A DNA stretch of 64,000 nt from NCBI GenBank assembly GCA_028023455.1, contig JAQFVV010000056.1, forward strand, positions 3,472,001-3,536,000, written 5' to 3'. Shown one piece after another: positions 49,769 through 62,101 of this stretch. The notes under the pieces are model-generated. The model worked only from the letters and a program-made list of their open reading frames with translations. It was not told where the DNA came from and did not search any database. A program made the translations under genes and the position numbers. Within the stretch, counting starts at the first letter, position 1, and the number at the start of each line of letters is the position of its first letter. This stretch comes from Epiperipatus broadwayi. Taxonomy: Eukaryota; Onychophora; Udeonychophora; Euonychophora; Peripatidae.

Positions 49769-51294
49769 CTGTAAATAAAAAAATAATAACAATTACCAAC
49801 TATAATAATATTTGATCAATTTTTTTTAAAAAAAAAAATGTTTACTGCAATTTTAATATGAAAAAAAAAAAGATTTCAACTCAGACTCATTTATATATCT
49901 TTAAAAATACTGTTGGTTAATTAAGATCTTTACAAACTCAGAAACCTAAAAACAAATATTATGATGAATAACAAATAATTCAAGGTTATAGGATCATTAT
50001 AGCTATTGAAGAAAATTAACTTTTTGTGTTAACAATGTCTAGACTATTTTGCCTTAAACTGTCCATCTAACATACCGGTGAGATTATTATATAGATTACT
50101 GAGCCTGTAGCACTTTCAAGTTACAAAAGTATATGTATGAATAAGATTTTTCCTTCATGAAAGCAAAACTTGATGTATAGTAATTTCATATATATACCAA
50201 CATGAACTAACTCCTAGATTACATTTAACATATGAATTAACAACAGTAATCCACTCTATACGCTGCATTTTAGATGGCTTATGTACACAAGTATGAAATT
50301 GAATGATATAAAGTAATTATTTCATTCATAAATGAAAAAAATAATTTATATCAATAAAAAATATAAGTTATGAATAATGAATAGAACAAGGTTTCTAGAA
50401 TAGTTTTCAGCTATTGGTCTATATCAATGACAAGAAAAAAGATTGTTCAAATCTATCCTCTAATCAAGCTAACAACTTGAAAGTTTTAATATCCAAAATT
50501 TAAAAGTACCAACTCTAGCTATAGTTTTGATATCAGATTAATAATTATATTTTTTAATATTGCTAATTGTAATCAAATGTTAATTGTTTTTATAACAATC
50601 AAAATTACCTGCAATTAGCACATAACTTTATGCCAGATCTAATTAAACAATTAGATATTGGCTTGGATTCAAAACTTAAAACATCTATAAAATCTCAAGT
50701 CATTATCATGAATAACATAATAGAAATAAAAGCTATTTCTTGAATATGTATAATCCAATGCTCGTTACTGATGGTCAATAATCAAAATTAATGTGGCATA
50801 AACATTCATTAATTACTTAGCCCTGCTTAGATGGTTTTAAACTAGAATGATACAAAATGGACTATTTTATTCATGATTAGAAGAAATGGGTATAAATAAA
50901 TAAAATATACTATATGCTTGAAAGAGTTATTCTTTTGCCTTTTTATACAATATGTGATAAATTTCTTAAGCATAAAGACAAAACCAGTATTAAAACTGTA
51001 AATAACTATTTTTTTATTTAACTCTAAAACAGTCAAAGGGATCTACAGAAAATGTGTGAAGGTAATATAAATGATTATTAACATTGCTGTGCTTATTTGT
51101 ACAGGCAAACAAAATAAATTGCTGGATTTAATATATATATACATGAGTAATAGCTATATATAAATACAACAAAAAAGATTACATTTAAATTTTCATTTCA
51201 TAATTATACATATATATCCATAAAAAAAAATATAAATTAATGTGATGCATATAAATAAACTGCAACTAAGTTAGATGTATATATCTCTGTTGTT
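49769..51294 (-). other. Intron 5' of the syntaxin-6 exon
   Basis: AT-rich, ending (minus sense) in the acceptor at 49769-49779. The preceding exon is not within this stretch. Confidence 0.6.
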
Positions 51295-51730
51295 GTACTT
51301 AATTTATCATACAGATCTGAAACTTGGACACCCTATCAGCACAATATAAAGGCATCAGAAAAGTTTCATTTAAGGATGCGCCATAAAATTTTTAGAATAC
51401 GGTGGAAAGATCATAAAATCAATCAATATGTGCTTCAGCTAACATATTGAATTGACTATTGTAATATCACAGCTTTGTTGAATCCGACGTGTAAAATGAA
51501 TGGACTACAGAATACTTCATAAATGGGTGTTTTATGATGAACTTGAACATGGGTTTCGTAGGAGAGGTAGAACCCATCTACATTATAAGAATCTCAACGT
51601 TAATTGTTTCCATTGAAGAAATATAGTAGATAATAGAATAAACTGGAGAGTTACAATTGGACACGGATGTTGAAGTATTTCAGAAAAAAAAGTTTCCTGC
51701 TAAGGAAATTAAAAGACAACATGTAAATTA
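51295..51730 (+). mobile_element. LINE 3' fragment (C-terminal domain after the reverse transcriptase)
   Basis: Plus strand, with frame changes: SETW near YQ, then FHLRMRHKIFRIRWKDHKINQ split over two frames (about 51365-51425), and GFRRRGRTHLHYKNLNVN (about 51550-51605). These are diagnostic of the conserved tail of LINE ORF2 proteins (LLYGSETWTxYxx...FHLRxLRxIxxIxWxDxxxN, then GxRxRGRPxLRYKD). 5' truncated and decayed. It lies in the presumed syntaxin-6 intron, antisense to that gene. Confidence 0.72.
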
Positions 51731-51821
51731 ATAAGTAAATAGAAAATTGGACTAGCATGTTTTATAATTGGACATTTGTGATTCATAGATTGGTTTGAAT
51801 AATCTCCACAAAACTCATATT

Positions 51822-51920
51822 GGGTCAAGCGTTGGTGGCCTAGCGGTTAGCATAGCTGCCTTCCAAGCAGCTGGCCTGGGTTCGCTTCCCGGTCAACGCT
51901 CTGACATATGAAAAAAAACC
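51822..51920 (+). mobile_element. SINE with tRNA-Gly(TCC)-like head
   Basis: 51829-51900 folds as a tRNA: acceptor GCGTTGG/TCAACGC (one G-U), anticodon arm GCTGC-CTTCCAA-GCAGC with anticodon TCC at 51862-51864, and T arm CTGGG-TTCGCTT-CCCGG. It closely resembles eukaryotic tRNA-Gly(UCC). The D stem (GCCT/GCAT) does not pair and the discriminator is T. The element continues with CTGACATATG, an A-run and CCCTC, the same tail as the SINE at 33603-33718. A SINE head therefore fits better than a working tRNA gene, though a diverged tRNA gene cannot be fully excluded. GGTCAA precedes the head in both copies. Confidence 0.75.
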
Positions 51921-52559
51921 CTCATACTTAGAATAGTTTTTTTCCCTCCTCTCTTCTTTCTTTTACTTATTTTTTTTTTTTTATTGAAGATGGATTGGTA
52001 GTCCTCACTTTTGAGTGACTGTTTATTATTTTATTTTATTGGAATACAAAATAATTTTAAATTCACATTTGCTATTAAAGAAATAAACTTTACATTGTAA
52101 GAAAGCAAAGTTGAAGCTATTTAAAAATCTTAATATTTCAATAAATCCTTACTCTTTGCATTCCCTTACAATGCACAAATATTTAAAAGTGCTCCAGGAT
52201 AAGTGATGATTAAAGCCTTTATCACCTTATACAATAGTGAACATTTTTTTACATATTCTAAAGTCACTGAATGTTAATTGTCTAAGCATGTAGTTGGGAA
52301 AAAAAGCAAATATGGGTTCTCAGAAATAAAGAATTTTTAAAGTACGCTTTTCATTTATCAAGTTTTCATAGCGGCTATATAATTTTTAAGTTGAAATCAA
52401 GTTTAATAAATTACTTGTTACCACTTACTGTTCCACTGGTGAAATTTTTTTTTTAATAAATGTATATGTAGAAATGTTTTCCCGTGCGTGTGGATAAAAA
52501 TGTTCATATTTGAGTGTGTGTCTGTGTAAATACACATATATGTGAGTCAAATTGCATCA
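51921..52559. other. No gene seen
   Basis: Pyrimidine-rich tract right after the SINE (51945-51990), then AT-rich sequence. Confidence 0.5.
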
Positions 52560-52950
52560 TCTTAAAAGATATCCTGTAGAGTGGAATTTGCGGTTATGGA
52601 GCACCTAGTGTGATAAATGCTTCGTTTAAAAGCATTGGAACTCAGCCAACAGGGACCAGAACCTCTCACTGCTGGGCCATCAGAGAGAAGTTGCAATTAA
52701 TATCCATTTGCTGGTCATAATCGACACATTTATTTAAACCGCAGGAACCAAGAGTTAATGCCTTAGCAAAGTTAGCAACTTGGCCTTTCTATTTCTCAAA
52801 GTTCTGTTTCAATCCTATGAAAAGAAAGATAAAGTTCAGTCACATTGGCTCAGCTTGCATTAGATCGTAATGGACAGCATCAGCGTAACAAGCAAGCAGG
52901 TGGTCAATTTGAAAGATTTGACTACTTAATAAAAGCTCCAAAGCATTTGA
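52560..52950 (-). pseudogene. Unassigned higher-complexity segment, possible decayed coding sequence
   Basis: On the minus strand one frame runs FQIDHLLACYADAVHYDLMQ, a stop, then LKQNFEK, a stop, then GQVANFAKALTLGSCGLNKC and CVDYDQQMDINCNFSLMAQQ before further stops. A pyrimidine-rich TTATCTTTCTTTTCATAG in the middle looks like a splice acceptor. I do not recognise the family. The composition is unlike the AT-rich surroundings, so it is either a dead gene fragment, an untranslated exon or an unknown repeat. Confidence 0.35.
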
Positions 52951-53906
52951 AAAAAAAAAAAAAAATAGTTCACTATTCTTTGCATACGTTTTAAATTCCA
53001 AAAAGAAATCAATAATCTGCAATAAAAATAATTAGTTTTCTAAATAATAATTACACAAAAATAACAAGATTTCATTTAAAAAGTAAAAAAAAAGATATTA
53101 TAGAAAACTTTCCTTAATCTCAGTCTAACAAAAAAAAAAAAAAATCTAAATACAAACTATATAACTATTCATGCGCTCACATACTCTACATGTACATATA
53201 TCAATTTTAGACATTAAGCAAATATGAATTGAGCAATCAACTTGGATAATGACTTCACAAACTAATCAGATTTATTACAAATCTAATCTATTTTTGTCAA
53301 ATGCATTTATATACACTTTAGATCGTATAAAGCAAAACATATATATGAAGTTTAGTCAAAATAAAGGTAAACAAAACAATGATCAGGTTTTTAAAAAATG
53401 AAAAGCATAGGAAGGATTTAAATTGACTAAGGATGGTCAATAACATCAAAAAACAATGTTAAACCAGTTGCATTAAGCAAAGATTAAATATTACCTTTCA
53501 TTTACATATATTACAGGAGCTACATCATCCTATATGACCATCAAGACATTAACAACAACAAAGCTTTGATTAAAACAACCTAATCTTTGATAAAAAGTTT
53601 TAAAAAAAGATATTTAATTCACAGAATATATACGATTTTTTTTTTCGCTTACCAATAAGAACTTTGATTACAACTGCAGAGAATAATGGTTTTCATTTAA
53701 AATAATGGTCAAACTCTTTTTTCTTTAACATTTTGTTTTTTTGACTGCACTACAAAAAGATTATGGTTAACAAATAGAGTTTGTATTCTATATCTCAATT
53801 ATTCAAGATTTTAACACATCAAAAAATTAAACATCAATTTGCAATATAACAAACACATCTTTAATGCTTTCACCTAATTTCAAAACTGTAAGAAACAAGA
53901 ATAATG
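52951..53906. other. No gene seen
   Basis: Starts with a poly-A run near 52950-52966. AT-rich, nothing assigned. Confidence 0.5.
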
Positions 53907-54011
53907 AATAAGGAAGGTCCACTATATAGGATAGATTAAACAATTGCAACTATTTTACAGCTTAACACAATTGTTTAACCTTTCTTAGATAGTGGATCTT
54001 CCCTATTTATT
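53907..54011. repeat. Hairpin of pre-miRNA size or decayed palindromic MITE
   Basis: Left arm 53907-53946 (GAAGGTCCACTATATAGG, then TTAAACAATTG) pairs with right arm 53968-54011 over about 34 positions, roughly 28 matching, with a 21-nt loop. Direction of transcription unknown. Confidence 0.55.
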
Positions 54012-54110
54012 GAATTATAAACGAATAAGGAAAGAAATAAAACCTATTGAGTTACATAAGAATGTAATAAATTTAACAGAATCTTTTTATAGTAAAATCT
54101 TATTCTATAC

Positions 54111-54180
54111 CAGTAGTTTACAAAGTGGGTGATGGAACAATTCAGGATGGCATTGGTAGGTTCAAGTTCAACTGAAGGAC
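54111..54180 (+). mobile_element. Probable left end of the decayed hAT element
   Basis: CAGTAGTTTACAAAGTGGG has the look of a hAT terminal inverted repeat (CAGTGGTTxxCAAAxTGGG) and lies about 0.9 kb before the transposase start. The matching right end was not found, so the element boundary is unproven. Confidence 0.5.
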
Positions 54181-55034
54181 ATTCTACAATGATAAGGAGT
54201 AGTGAATGCACAGAAAAAGATTTAAAAGAATTTTATGCACATATCATCTATTCATTGTAATACAATTTGTATAACATATAACTAACACTTGTAAAAGATT
54301 TACTTTTCAAATAAACATATGGTTACACTATAAAAAAATTTGAAAAAGAATAGATTTCTTCTGCTTATGATGGCAAAAAAATATTTTTAGGGTTTGACGT
54401 CAGTGGACGTGTTCTATTATATTAGTGCACACTTAACCCCACATTTAGTTTTATTCTGAATTGTGTGATAAATATTTAATATTATAAGTGCAATTTATAG
54501 TTTTAAAATTTTGAAAATCACATGCAAAGGAAATTGTTGTATCAATAAAATAGTTTTTTAAAGATGAATTAACTACATATTTTTTAAAATATCTACTATA
54601 CTTTTCTGTGTCTAAAAGTGTTTACAATTAGTCTAAATATTTTTTATAGAGCTTTATTTTTTTTTTTAATTTTTGCAATTTTCCTTTTCAAATATTTTAA
54701 AAGTCATAAAACAAATTCTTGTGATAATTATAATTACAACTTTTATTTAAAACATATTTTGAAAGGCATTAACTTATTTATTTTTGCATTGAATTTATTA
54801 TTTCTATGTTTATTATTTGTACTTTATCAATGCAGCATTTCTAAACATTTTTGAAAAATCTAGCATATTTAAAAAAAAAACTCAGAAATTTATTTTCAAC
54901 ATAATTATATATAGCTGAATATGACAAAAACTGTTAATATTTTGTTTGAAAGGATGTTTTTTTTTTATCTATTGTTTTAATATTTAAAATAAACTATTTT
55001 CAAGCAAATTTTTAAATTTTCTGTAGATCCTATC

Positions 55035-56578
55035 ATGGCTGACTATAAGAAAAAATGCAGGCAATATAGTGTTGAACATATAAAATATGGATTTATTGAG
55101 TCACCTACAAATAACATTTTACCAAAATTTCTGATTTGTCAGGAAGTTTTATCAAATGATGCCTTCAAGACTACAATAACATTTTTTTAAAAATTCAACA
55201 TAATAAAAAAGATAACTTATTTTCAAGCACTCAAAAGAAAATGTAAAATATTGTCAAAATTCTTTTCAACATTATCCACTCAACTTGATGATAGGCTGCA
55301 TGATTCTTACAACATTTCATTGCTGATTGCCAAGTTTGAAAAACAACATACTGTTGCTAAAGAATTAATCATACTAGCTATTAGTGAGGTAATATGCATT
55401 GTGCTGCACAAACCAGCAGATTGATATTAGAATTTCTTTGAGCAATGGCCTAAGGTGTAAAACACTCATTATGTAAATATTAAAAAAATAACTAAATTCT
55501 CTATACAGCTTGATGAATCAACTTTGCCAAAAAAATAAGGCCTTACTTCTAGCATATGTGTGATTTGTAAAAAAAAAAAAAAAAAAATCAAGAATTATTA
55601 TTTGTAAAACATTTACTGAGTGATACTAAAGAAGAATCAATATTTCATGTATTAGAAGTTTTTTTACAGAAAAAGCAATACCCTAAGTAATGCTCCAACA
55701 ATGCTAGGGTACTATAGGGGTTTTCTAGCACTTAAAATTGTTATTGCATGTGCACTGCATCATCCACTGCCTACATTTAGTTGCTAAAAATCTTAATGAA
55801 GGTCGGAATAGATCATTACAGAATGTCATTAAAGTGGTCAACAAAATCAAAAGAGATTTGTTAAATGACAAATTGTGTAGACAATTTTGTCATAAAAAAT
55901 ATGAAGAATTTGATCACTTGCTGCTTAATATGGAAGTTTGTTAGTTGTCAAAAAGTGCCTATTTGACTCAATTTTATACACTCTTTGATTCAGTGCTAGA
56001 GTTCTTAGCCAATTTGTTTCATTAAAAAAAAAAAAAAAAGCTTATTTAATAGAGATCTTTAATAAATTCAATGAAATAAACTGCAGCTCCAAAGTGATAA
56101 TAAAACAAAAAATATTATTTCTGTGTTAAGGGAAAAACTTCTGTACAAACAAAATTTAGGATGGGGAGAATTCAATCAATTTCCAAATTTACTAAAGAGA
56201 AAAACATGAAGATATAATTACCTATTGTCAGCACTTGGATGCTCTCCATTCTGACTTCAATGAGATTTAAAGATATTTTGAAAATGAACATATCTAGTTG
56301 GGTTTTGGATCTTTTTTCAACTACAAATATAGAAGAACCACTAAAACTGCTAGCAGAATTGATAGAATTAACAACAAATGAGGAACTAAAATATAAATTT
56401 AAAGACGGTTGCCAACTGTTCTGGCTGCAGAAAGATATCTGTACTTTATCCTGGATTACAAAAAAACTGACAGTAAATAGTTGAACATGGTGACTTAAGA
56501 TTGCTGATAAAAATAGAGCTGGACATTTGAAGATTAATATCACTGCAACAAATTCATCCTTCTCATTGGGATAATTTT
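55035..56578 (+). pseudogene. hAT transposase relative (BED-finger, SCAND3/FAM200/ZBED5-like), broken
   Basis: Starts at ATG 55035 with CRQYSVEHIKYGFIESPTN and FLICQEVLSNDA, the usual opening of this hAT group (first half of the BED zinc finger; the His-containing half is lost by a frameshift near 55185). Then follow SYNISLLIAKFEKQHTVAKE (about 55305-55365), LDESTLP (about 55510), HCIIHCLHLVAKNLNEG (about 55750-55800), NKIKRDLLNDKLCRQFC (about 55840-55890), the hAT dimerisation region LAELIELTTNEELKYKFKDG (about 56350-56410) and the terminal GDLRLLIKIELDI (about 56485-56525). The segment usually reading SYLVERGFS is deleted. Many stops. A left terminal inverted repeat may begin at 54111; no right end was found. 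Non-functional DNA-transposon gene. Confidence 0.85.
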
Positions 56579-58545
56579 TAATTCAATGTATGTGCAATGA
56601 AAAATCCATTTTGTCATTTTTAATTCTATGTTAATTTTATTAAATAATTTTATAATTGCATACAAGTGTCTTATTTACAACAAAATCTTTCATATCATTA
56701 ATATAGATACTATGAAAATGATGATCACAGCTTTCTTGTTTGCTCATAAAATATACATTTCCAGAGGGATGGTAATTTTTTCCAAAAAAGAGGAGATAAG
56801 TCAAAAAAGTTTGGGAACATTCACAAGTTTGATTAACTAAATTACTGAAACTGTTAATAAGATATTGGAGAATTAAAAAAGTCTAAAAATCAGTGATATT
56901 CCAAACCGCGAATTTTTGTATGTGAAATTTTTCAGCCGTAGTTAAGAAATAAAAAATGGATGGCTATAACAAAGTTACACTTTCATTAGTTACCAGTAGA
57001 TTTGAGTTGATAGTCAAACAATATACTTTAATCTAGAGATGTTAAATTCACAAAAGATTTAGATAATAAATGCAAACATAATAAATTGATTTTGAAAAAA
57101 ATGAAAAAGAAAACTTGATCTTGAAGATAATAATGCTGAATGCTCAAAAAGAAATAATAAATTAAAAGTTATAAAACAACAAAAGATTAATGTGTAATGA
57201 TATTTTGAAAATGACAATAACAGAAGAAAAAAGACTGATTGATAATTACTAGTAACATATATCTAACAGAAAAAAAAACTGCCATAAAATTATTAAAGCA
57301 GTTAGAGAAACTAAAGGTAAACAAATTTTACCAAATAAATTGATATTAAAACAAAAACGGTAATCATAAAAACAATTTGGTTGTATGTGATGTTAAGATA
57401 ACTCATTATAATGAAATATTTAATTCTTTGTCAGATTTAGATCAATTAGATCATGATTTCTCAAACTAGAGTTTTCTTGAGATCATAGAACTTAAAAATT
57501 TTGAATTTTGTTGATGAATAATGCCTATTTTTTTTTTAATGAATTTGATTTTTGTTCCTGTTTGTAATTCATTTTAAATTTTTTCTTACACCTATTCAAT
57601 TTTTATTTATTATTGACAATTGTTGTAAATTATATCAAGTCAATAATTTTATATTTTTAGAATCCTAACTATTGTAACATGTCATATGATTAAAAGAATC
57701 ATCATTTACAATTTTTTGAAGATTGCTTAAAATCTTTTGGTTAGATTTTTTTTTTTTCCAATTTTTAAAAAAATGGTTCTGAAATTGTGTGTAGTATTAT
57801 GATAGCATTACGTTGGTGCCATTGTTACTTTGCAAGAAGAATTACAGTTGCAATCTGTTTGCATATTTTCAGTTACAGGAATCATAGCAAAATGCAATAA
57901 TTATTTTCAGATACTAACATTTTTCAAGATTATTCAATTCATACAGCATATAATTACTTTAATCTTATGACAAATATAATACAGCTACTGTAATTTGTAA
58001 TGGAGGGAGACTTGTTATTACAAAAATAGTACAACTTGGCATTTATTTAAGATTCATTTTTTTAATAAATATATATATATTGACCTCCCTAAGTAAAACT
58101 GCTAAATGAAGCCATTATTATAATATTACTGAATGGTATAACTTAATTAATAGAAAATATAAATAGAATGATTTGTAATTATGTATCAAAATATTTCCAA
58201 TACTTAGTTGAACTGTTGATTGTTTTTAGAAAAATGCAAACTTTATTTGTAGTTTTCCAAATATATTTAACTATTACTAATAACGTCATTTCATATGGTA
58301 TTTTTCTCTTCTTTTCTTGTTATTAACTGACCAAGTGACAATCTAAATTTGCAATCTTCGGATTTGTGAATACTGAATTTAGTCAATTAAGCTGTTCTCC
58401 TAAGTAATAGTCAATAATAATTTTATATATTTAATTGTGAGTGTCCTTCTGTTTTCCTATTTTTTTCTTTTAAAGATAGATTAATGGAGAAATCAGGACT
58501 TGTAAATAAATATATAAAACTTCTACTACTGTCTTTGTCTGAATA
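56579..58545. other. No gene seen
   Basis: Downstream of the dead hAT transposase. May hold its 3' untranslated part and lost right end; an AT microsatellite at 58068-58080. Confidence 0.5.
57448..57500 (+). mobile_element. Possible decayed hAT terminal repeat
   Basis: GATTTCTCAAACTAGAGTTT followed by CTTGAGATCATAGAACTT resembles the CAGTGxTTCTCAAACTxGxGTT ends of hAT elements. No partner end or target duplication seen. Confidence 0.3.
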
Positions 58546-58553
58546 GCCTAGTT
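58546..58553 (+). repeat. 8-bp target-site duplication, left
   Basis: GCCTAGTT, repeated exactly at 59051-59058. Confidence 0.9.
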
Positions 58554-59050
58554 CAGGGGTGGGCAATTGTTTTGGCTCGGGGGGCCATAGAAGTTGGCAG
58601 AGGGCCGCATCAGGGGGCCACTTTGTGAAAGTGAAGGTTAGAGGAGGGCCGCACCTTTTTTTCATGACGCAATAAATACATTGCTTTATTCCCTGTATTA
58701 CCAAAGAAATATTTGTTTGTTCATTCTTCATTAATCACACGACAATCATCACCAATTTTGCATTTTTTCAGAAGGTTAGTGGTTTCACTAAAGTTGGAAA
58801 TGTATATATTTGCTAATGCAAACACAAAATTGAAATTAACCAGATCAACTGGAAAAGTGCTGCACATAGTATCTATACTGTGCATGTGTATTGATGTGGC
58901 CATCCTAGTGGAAAATATGAGATGAATATTCGGTCATGCACGGTAAGGAAATCTTAGTTCATGGCGGATTTTTCTGATTGTCTTGGCGGGCCACATAAAA
59001 ATTCTTAGCAGGCCGCATGTGGCCCTCGGGCCGCTATTTGCCCACCTTTG
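58554..59050. mobile_element. hAT MITE with exact 8-bp target duplication
   Basis: Left end CAGGGGTGGGCAA, right end (complement) CAAAGGTGGGCAA, with GC-rich subterminal GGGGGCCATAG and GCGGGCCACAT / GGCCGCATGTGGCCC blocks as in widespread animal hAT non-autonomous families. GCCTAGTT flanks both ends (58546-58553 and 59051-59058). 497 bp. The AT-rich interior has no recognisable transposase. Confidence 0.93.
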
Positions 59051-59058
59051 GCCTAGTT
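59051..59058 (+). repeat. 8-bp target-site duplication, right
   Basis: GCCTAGTT, second copy of the 8-mer at 58546-58553. Confidence 0.9.
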
Positions 59059-60819
59059 CATTAGAGTATTACTTTAAATTACGGATGCAGAATCCTGCAC
59101 TAGATTATCATTTGATAAAGTCAACATAACTTGAATAATAAATAATATTAACTTTTGCAGTCAGCAAAAAACTACGAATGATAAATCATTTACCCATATA
59201 TATACATTTTAAAGATCTATTATATATATATAAAAAAAGTTTAAAATGCAAAAATTATTGATTCCAATAATGTTTTGTTCAGATGGCACAAGGAATTATA
59301 ACAACTTAGAAATCAATAATACTCTTAAAAAAATTTAAGATTATAAATTAAATTGAGAGAGTGCAAACTTCTCAAGCGCTTGTGACTATTAGTAACCAAT
59401 CAGATCTTAAACACTGGGACAGAGAATTTAACAAGAAAAGAGTGGATAATTATGTTTAAAATATTTAAAAAATGGAGAAAATAATAAAGCCAAAATTAAA
59501 ATTCATTTTATATCTCAATGTAATTATTAAGATAGATTTTAAAGCCAAATATCTCTGGCTTTTACCCCCCCCCTCTCCCACACCACCTTTAGATATATAT
59601 AAAGCTAATTTTCTTTTTAATCAAAGGCAAATAACATATTGCTATAACTTCTTACAATCTTCCTAACATATGACAGGCATAGAATCAACCACAGGCATAA
59701 AATCAACCAATCAATTTAAAAATAAAAATAAAACTTGACAAGAAAATAGGATATATATACCAAAATCATAAATTTTCACATAGAATTTCTTTGTTGAAAA
59801 ATTTGACATTACCACCACCTGTGATGTTCTCTTGATAACAATTTCAAAATAAATAGAGCAAAATGTTTTATTTTTAGTTCAAAGAGAACATTTAACCATA
59901 ATGATGGCAAATGTTGTGTGTGTGTATACACATATGGATTCACACTTATTACTCAAGTTATTAATGATTGTCTGTACTCCTAAATTATTTTATGTGGCAT
60001 TCAGCTGTTCTGATATGCTCACATGATATGAGCTATTTTCACATCAAGTGTCATCTTTTTTATTTTACAATAATTGTTAATATTATGTAGTAAGTTAATT
60101 TATTAATAGATAAAAACAAAATGTAATAGATGTATAAATTATCATGCCTGACTGATATAAGGATATAATTTCTCTTTTGTCTTCCTTAATGTATAACTTC
60201 TAAAACTACTGATCTCCTGCTTTAGTAGATTCTTTTAAGTATATTTTTTTCTAATCGTAAATCTCTTTTATTTTCTGATAAAAACTAGTTACATTATAAA
60301 ATATTTTTAGATTTTTTTCTTCTTAAATTTAAATCCTTCATATTTTAATAATAAAATCTAACATTATTATTTTTGAATATTTATTATAAAATATTACTTT
60401 TTCAATAACCTCTTAAATAAAGAATTACAATGCTACTTTTTATTATCCAAACCTCACAATTACTGTTGAACAGCTTGCCTCAGTGTGTGAGATCACATGG
60501 GTGACCATGAAAAAGATATTACATTATTTATTTTTCATCTTTGACAACAAATATATCCTATTGTCTGCTTATTCATTATTATCTAATTTTAATGACTTCA
60601 GATAGTTAACCATAACTAGATTATCATGCCTTCAATGGAGTAGTTTTCCACTTTCTCCAATCATCCCAATTCTACTTTTCTTATTCTATCTGCACAATAA
60701 ATATGCAATGCCATTTTTAAAAATATATACATAAACTTTAAATCTGTGTACTTCTTAAAGATTTAATGTTTACAAAACCTAATAATAGTATTTAATTAAA
60801 TATATATACATATTACATA
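59059..60819. other. No gene seen
   Basis: AT-rich; a C-run with CT at 59566-59580; TG microsatellite near 59914-59930. No repeat family assigned. Confidence 0.5.
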
Positions 60820-60821
60820 TA

Positions 60822-61084
60822 AAACAATCCACTAGAATAAAATTAAAAATTTTTTAAAAAAAAAGCTTATATAAAATTGAACATTAATATCCTTTGCTAC
60901 AGTCAGTTTCGGCGTATTCCGCCAACCTAAGTAGCAATACGTATTGCTACTTAAGATGGTGGAATATGCTGAAGCTGGCTATAGCAAAGGATATTAATGT
61001 TCAATTTTACTAATAAGTTTTTTAATGTTCAATTTTATATAGGCATTTTTTAAAATTTTGTAGTTTTATTCCAGTGGATTGTTT
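60822..61084. mobile_element. TA-flanked palindromic (foldback) MITE
   Basis: Left AAACAATCCACTAGAATAAA matches the complement of the right end, and the arms continue through ATTGAACATTAATATCCTTT to the centre, a perfect 26-bp palindrome around TAGCAATACGTATTGCTA with no loop. TA flanks at 60820-60821 and 61085-61086. The right arm carries an extra tandem piece (AATGTTCAATTTTA twice). Confidence 0.8.
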
Positions 61085-61425
61085 TATTATACTTATATTA
61101 TTTGATATTACATATTCACTAAATAAAAAATAAAATAAATAAATACATTTTTTCTTCGTCTTCTTCTTCTATGCTAAGTCTATGCAAATTTATTTGTTTT
61201 TTAAAAAAGGAACTGAAATGAGGTTCAGGAAGAGAAAACTAAGTTTTGGATACAAAAAAAAACCCAGTTTTTTTATTTTCTTAGGATCAGACGGAAATAC
61301 TATTTCACTCAAAACCCAGGATTGACTATGCCTTTGTGAATAAAAAGGAGACATTACTAACAGTTAGCTAGATGTAATCTGGAACACTTTTGAATCACAT
61401 TTTAAATAACTTCAGCTGACATGCA

Positions 61426-61509
61426 GAATTAGCACTTTGAAAAATTTTTGAATCATATGAAGAATTAGCACTTGGAAAATTTTTTAAATCATATGAAGAA
61501 TTAGAACTT
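61426..61509 (+). repeat. 36-bp tandem repeat, 2.3 units
   Basis: GAATTAGCACTTTGAAAAAT... at 61426, GAATTAGCACTTGGAAAATT... at 61462 and a partial third unit at 61498. Confidence 0.8.
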
Positions 61510-62101
61510 ATTAAAAAGACAAGAATTACACAACTACATTAAATATTACTGTAAAGGGACTTTTAATATTTGTTAGAAAAGAAGTAAAGGATAATTATTT
61601 TGTTTTGGAGAATCTTATTTAAAGAGTGATTTGTACTTTATTTTAAATAATTTGGATTTGTAAACAAGGCTTATTATCTGGGTATTATTTTTAAAAAAAC
61701 TGTCAATTAAAAAAAAAAAGAAATAACTTTGTAAAAACTTCTCTTTACTTGTTAAAAATATTTTTTAAAGAAAAAATAATTATTATATTTCACATATGTA
61801 TGCTAAGTTTGAATTTTATATAAGTTACTAATAAGAGGAAGGACAAAAAAAAAAAATAATGGTAATCACATAAATGCAATGCACACATATAAATTGCCGA
61901 AGCATCAAATAACAGTAATTAATGATGATGTAATTATTTCCATTATACTCATTCATTCATAATTAAACTTATATTTGATTACTGAAAATTGGATTTTATG
62001 TAGATGGATTTACATATGTGCAATTGTTTGTTCAATGTGTAATAATTTACATATGTTCATATCCATATGGGAGAATACATTCCTATCAGTTTGATGAGTT
62101 A

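Noticed and set aside
51829-51900. Functional tRNA-Gly(TCC) gene
   Set aside because: D stem unpaired, T discriminator, and a SINE-like tail shared with another copy; no terminator T-run directly after it.
54618-54854. 78-codon hydrophobic frame resembling a membrane protein
   Set aside because: Phe/Leu/Ile-rich translation of AT-rich DNA lying inside the decayed hAT element region.
58423-58925. Overlapping frames of 60-102 codons on both strands
   Set aside because: They fall within or across the border of the hAT MITE 58554-59050 and show no transposase motif.
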